Assembly (NCBI GenBank): GCA_035473255.1
Contig: DATIOK010000045.1
Coordinates: 1-41,336, forward strand
Direction: 5' to 3'
Length of the DNA stretch: 41,336 bases
Source of the DNA: JAICYJ01 sp035473255
GTDB lineage: Bacteria > Actinomycetota > Thermoleophilia > Gaiellales > JAICJC01
In this document: positions 38,621 to 41,336 of the stretch, piece after piece
Layout of the letters: every line of letters begins with the position of its first letter
How positions within the stretch are numbered: the stretch's first letter is position 1
Notes under the pieces: model-generated
The model's database searches: none
Told to the model about the DNA's origin: nothing
What the model saw: only the letters and a program-made list of their open reading frames with translations
Made by a program: the position numbers and the translations under genes

Positions 38621-39229
38621 TTAGGCCTTGACGACGTGCGTATGGGCGATCATGTCGTGCGGGGCGCGGTTCGAGGCGTCCCAGAGCGGCCACAGGTACC
38701 AGACCAGCGAGGCGAAACTGCCCACGATCGGCACGAAGCCGAGCGCGCTCAGGATGACGAGCTTGGCCACCACCTCGCGCAGCAGCGCGGTGCCGAGGTC
38801 GACCGGGGCGCCGCTGTCGCGGATGACCCGGATCGACAGGGCCTGCTTGCCCCAGGTCTGCCCGTTGTGGCGGCCCTCCCGGCGCAGCAGCAGCGGCGTA
38901 TAGAGCAGGGCCGAGGCCAGGTAGGCCAGCCCTGCGATCACCGCGACCACCTTCATCTCGTGGGACAGCGTGTAGGTGGCGTGGCCGGTGACGGTCGTCT
39001 GCGCGTGCAGGCCGCCGCCGGCTGCAACGGCGATCGCGAGCCCCAGCGTCGGTGCGTTCAGCGCCATCACGATCAGGCCGTCCAGCAGCGTCGCGCCCAC
39101 CCGCGGCCACCAGCCGGACAGGTTGGCGTGGATGGGAGCGGCCGGGTTGAGCGATCCGCCGCAGCCCGGGCAGTAGTTGACGTCGGCGACCGCGGGCCGT
39201 GCCAGACCGCAGCCGGGGCAGTAGTTCAT
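38621..39229 (-). CDS. RDD family membrane protein with N-terminal zinc ribbon
   Basis: 202 residues. Two CxxC pairs at the start (C4/C7 in NYCPGCG and C20/C23 in NYCPGCGG) form a zinc ribbon. The RDD domain follows: WWPRVGATLLDGLIV with the Arg and Asp, two or three further membrane helices, and GQTWGKQALSIRVIRDSG, a hallmark block. RDD proteins are small membrane proteins, some linked to ion transport. ATG 39229 is set by the repeated NYCPGCG motif, since the longer frame adds an unrelated shadow tail. The stop is 67 bases before the DUF1684 gene. Confidence 0.85.
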   Translation of the reverse strand: MNYCPGCGLARPAVADVNYCPGCGGSLNPAAPIHANLSGWWPRVGATLLDGLIVMALNAPTLGLAIAVAAGGGLHAQTTVTGHATYTLSHEMKVVAVIAGLAYLASALLYTPLLLRREGRHNGQTWGKQALSIRVIRDSGAPVDLGTALLREVVAKLVILSALGFVPIVGSFASLVWYLWPLWDASNRAPHDMIAHTHVVKA

Positions 39230-39354
39230 GCTCTCACTGCTAGCGGGCGATCGAGCGAATGTCCACCCGCCGACCGGCGAGCCCGGCCGGTTCCTGACAC
39301 AATCGGCCGGTCGCGCGCACGGGGGTGCGCGGCAACTCACAAGGGAGGTCACGG

Positions 39355-40722
39355 ATGTCCACGACACCAGCGATCGACGCGGCCAGGCTTCAGGCGCTCG
39401 CGGACGGATTTGCGGGGCGCGTGCTGCAGAGTTCCGATCACGATTATGAGGGCGCGCGGCGCGTCCACAACGGGCTGATCGACCGGCGGCCGGCCGTCAT
39501 CGCCGAGTGCGTCGAGTCGGCCGACGTGGCCGCGGCCGTGAGGTTCGCGACGGCCAACGGGCTGGAGATCGCGGTGCGGGGGGGCGGGCACAACGTGGCC
39601 GGTCGGTCCGTCTGCGAGGGCGGCCTGATGATCGACCTGTCGCGGATGCGCGAGGTCGCGGTCGACGCCGAGGCAAGCACGGCGAGCGCGCAGGGTGGCG
39701 CGCTCTGGTCGGATCTGAACGACGCTGCTGCGAAGCACGGGCTGGCGGTCACCGGCGGTGCCATCTCCAGCACCGGGGTCGGCGGCTACACGCTGGGCGG
39801 CGGGCTGGGATGGCTGATGTCGACCCAGGGCCTGTCGTCCGACAACCTGATCGGCGTGCAGCTGGTGACCGCGGCGGGCGAGGTGCTGGACGTCACCGAC
39901 GAGACGCATCCCGACCTGATGTGGGCGCTTCGCGGTGGCGGCGGAAACTTCGGCGTGGCGACCGTGCTGCGCTACCGCCTGCACCACCAGCCGATGGTGG
40001 TGGGCGGCATCATCGCCCATCCCATCGGCGCCGCACGCGACCTGTTGCAGTTCTATCGCGACGCCGTTGAGAACTGCCCGGACGAGCTGTCGGCGTTCGC
40101 CGGTCTGGTGCATGCACCGGACGGGTCGGGAATGAAGCTGTCGGCGATGCTGGTCTGCCACACGGATCCCGAGCGGGCCGACGCCGACCTGGCCCCGTTT
40201 CTCGAGTTCGGCTCGCCGGTCGTGACGCAGGTGCAGCCGATGCCGTATCCGGTGATGAACACACTGCTGGACGAGGGCTACCCAAAGGGCGCGCTCAACT
40301 ACTGGCTCTCGAGCTTCACCACGGGGCTGTCGGACGCGCTGATCGACACGGCCATCCAGCGGTTCGAGACGATCCCGTCCCCGATGTCGGTGATCCTGTT
40401 CGAGCACTTCCACGGCCAGGTGACGCGGATCGATCCGACCGCGACCGCTGTGCCGCACCGCTCCAAGGGGTGGAACCTGCTGCTGCCGTCCGAGTGGATG
40501 GACCCGGCTGACACCGTCAAGAATATCGCCTGGACGAAGGAGACGTACGCGGCCATGAGCGAGCACCTGGCCACCGGGCGGTGGCTGAACTACCTGGGCG
40601 ACGACCAGGAGGGCGAGGCGATCAGGGCCGCCTACGGGCCGAACTACGATCGTCTGCTCGCGGTCAAGCGCCAGTACGACCCGGGCAACGTGTTCCACCT
40701 GAACCACAACATCGTGCCGTGA
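39355..40722 (+). CDS. FAD-linked oxidase, 6-hydroxy-D-nicotine-oxidase/BBE type
   Basis: 455 residues. The FAD-binding domain has EIAVRGGGHNVAGRS with His79, the residue that carries FAD covalently in this family, then GALWSDLNDAAAKHGLAVTGG and STGVGGYTLGGGLGWLMSTQGLSSDN. The second covalent Cys seen in bicovalent members is absent from this last loop. The C-terminal BBE segment (NYDRLLAVKRQYDPGNVFHLNHNI) is complete. It oxidises an alcohol, amine or sugar with oxygen or another acceptor; the substrate is unknown. AAGGGAGG lies 6 bases before ATG 39355, one of the few clear Shine-Dalgarno sequences here, so this gene has a leader. A terminator-like hairpin follows. Confidence 0.88.
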   Translation: MSTTPAIDAARLQALADGFAGRVLQSSDHDYEGARRVHNGLIDRRPAVIAECVESADVAAAVRFATANGLEIAVRGGGHNVAGRSVCEGGLMIDLSRMREVAVDAEASTASAQGGALWSDLNDAAAKHGLAVTGGAISSTGVGGYTLGGGLGWLMSTQGLSSDNLIGVQLVTAAGEVLDVTDETHPDLMWALRGGGGNFGVATVLRYRLHHQPMVVGGIIAHPIGAARDLLQFYRDAVENCPDELSAFAGLVHAPDGSGMKLSAMLVCHTDPERADADLAPFLEFGSPVVTQVQPMPYPVMNTLLDEGYPKGALNYWLSSFTTGLSDALIDTAIQRFETIPSPMSVILFEHFHGQVTRIDPTATAVPHRSKGWNLLLPSEWMDPADTVKNIAWTKETYAAMSEHLATGRWLNYLGDDQEGEAIRAAYGPNYDRLLAVKRQYDPGNVFHLNHNIVP

Positions 40723-40740
40723 GCTGAACGCCGTCCGGTG

Positions 40741-40775
40741 GGGCCTGCCGTCTACGAGGCGGTGACGGCAGGCCC
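40741..40775 (+). terminator. Hairpin after the FAD-linked oxidase gene
   Basis: A perfect 12-bp stem (GGGCCTGCCGTC/GACGGCAGGCCC) with an 11-base loop, 18 bases after the stop. No T-tract follows. Confidence 0.6.
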
Positions 40776-40863
40776 GTCGGTCCGGCCCGGGTACGACCTC
40801 GGTCGTAGCCACACATGCCGCAAGATCCTCCTTGAGACTGTTTCACGACGGCCCCGGCGTCCC

Positions 40864-40869
40864 TACCAT
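40864..40869 (+). promoter_or_regulatory. Candidate -10 element (TACCAT) for the ABC transporter gene
   Basis: Ends 8 bases before ATG 40878. An AAGG at 40871-40874 could also serve as a weak ribosome site. Confidence 0.35.
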
Positions 40870-40877
40870 CAAGGCAG

Positions 40878-41336
40878 ATGATTGACGTCCAGGGATTGTC
40901 CAAGCGATATGGCGACAGGCTTGCCGTCGATGACCTCACCTTTACGGTGAAGCCGGGCATCGTGACCGGCTTCCTGGGGCCGAACGGCGCCGGCAAGTCA
41001 ACGACGATGCGTCTGATCCTGGGTCTCGACCGGCCCTCGGCGGGGCGTGCGACGGTCAACGGCCGCGCCTACCGCGACTTCGAGGCGCCGCTGCACGAGG
41101 TGGGCGCTTTGCTCGAGGCGCGAGCCATCCACACCGGTCGTAGCGCCTACAACCACCTGCTGGCGCAGGCCCAGACCCACGCCATCGGCCGCGATCGCGT
41201 CGACGAGGTGATCCGGCTGGTGGGCCTCGAATCCGTCGCCCGCAAGCGGGTCGGCGGGTTCTCGCTGGGGATGGGCCAGCGGCTCGGCATCGCCGCTGCG
41301 CTGCTGGGCGATCCGGCCACGCTGATCCTGGACGAG
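40878..41336 (+). CDS. ABC transporter ATP-binding protein (3' end outside the window)
   Basis: 153 residues are visible and the frame is still open at the edge. IDVQGLSKRYGDRLAVDDLTF is the usual N-terminus, Walker A is GPNGAGKS (34-41), the signature loop reads FSLGMGQRLGIAAALL, and the window stops at Walker B (LILDE). This is the DrrA/ABC-2 exporter type, which pairs with a separate membrane protein, expected downstream. Cargo cannot be told. The signature has LGMGQ in place of LSGGQ, a variant common in this exporter type. Confidence 0.92.
   Translation, partial: MIDVQGLSKRYGDRLAVDDLTFTVKPGIVTGFLGPNGAGKSTTMRLILGLDRPSAGRATVNGRAYRDFEAPLHEVGALLEARAIHTGRSAYNHLLAQAQTHAIGRDRVDEVIRLVGLESVARKRVGGFSLGMGQRLGIAAALLGDPATLILDE

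Noticed and set aside
1..41336. CRISPR arrays, insertion sequences, prophage genes, rRNA
   Set aside because: I saw no regularly spaced direct repeats, transposase or phage motifs, or conserved rRNA stretches.

Overview
The window is G+C-rich DNA with tightly packed genes, many GTG starts, frequent ATGA/GTGA overlaps, and no rRNA, tRNA, transposase, phage gene or CRISPR array that I can see. The gene families and base composition suggest a high-G+C actinobacterium, possibly a Thermoleophilia/Solirubrobacterales-type lineage. That placement is inference; there is no marker gene here to settle it.

Left part (1-21,450) is an envelope-polysaccharide region in several short units. It holds a partial DUF354 protein, a Wzz-like chain-length protein, a heptose operon (hddA-gmhA-gmhB), GT-B and GT2 glycosyltransferases, a monotopic phosphoglycosyl transferase that would start lipid-linked glycan assembly, a GNAT/FemAB-like acyltransferase, a PAPS-type sulfotransferase, two Wzy/WaaL-like membrane proteins, a GT-C-like membrane protein, and a coupled ATP-grasp / PIG-L deacetylase / polymerase / secreted Ig-like block. 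A LysR regulator (1048-1947), a PQQ-propeller protein and an alkyltransferase-like DNA-repair protein sit among them.

Middle part (21,463-28,989, minus strand) is the most interesting. One compact operon reads: FrdA/NadB-like flavoprotein, class I fumarase-type alpha and beta subunits, ComA (phosphosulfolactate synthase), iron-sulfur APS reductase, APS kinase and ATP sulfurylase. A TauE/SafE exporter lies downstream and a HIT protein directly upstream. No sulfite reductase is present. Since sulfolactate is the sulfonate analogue of malate, the set reads as a possible sulfate-to-C3-sulfonate route: sulfite is fixed on PEP, dehydrated to sulfoacrylate and reduced to 3-sulfopropionate. This is a hypothesis. 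The operon promoter carries the same 6-3-6 inverted repeat (ATAAGC-N3-GCTTAT) that overlaps the start of the LysR gene 27 kb away, which links regulator and operon.

Right part (29,031-41,336) holds a double-GNAT protein, a dTDP-rhamnose-4-epimerase-like enzyme coupled to a GT2 glycosyltransferase, another GT-C-like membrane protein, an Orn/Lys/Arg decarboxylase, a PilZ-type protein, an NHL-repeat secreted protein followed by a leftover blade, DUF1684 and RDD proteins, a flavin oxidase of the 6-hydroxynicotine oxidase type, and the start of an ABC transporter ATPase.

Across the window, many first-in-unit genes have a TANNNT hexamer 6-9 bases before the start codon and no Shine-Dalgarno sequence. 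This points to widespread leaderless transcription.
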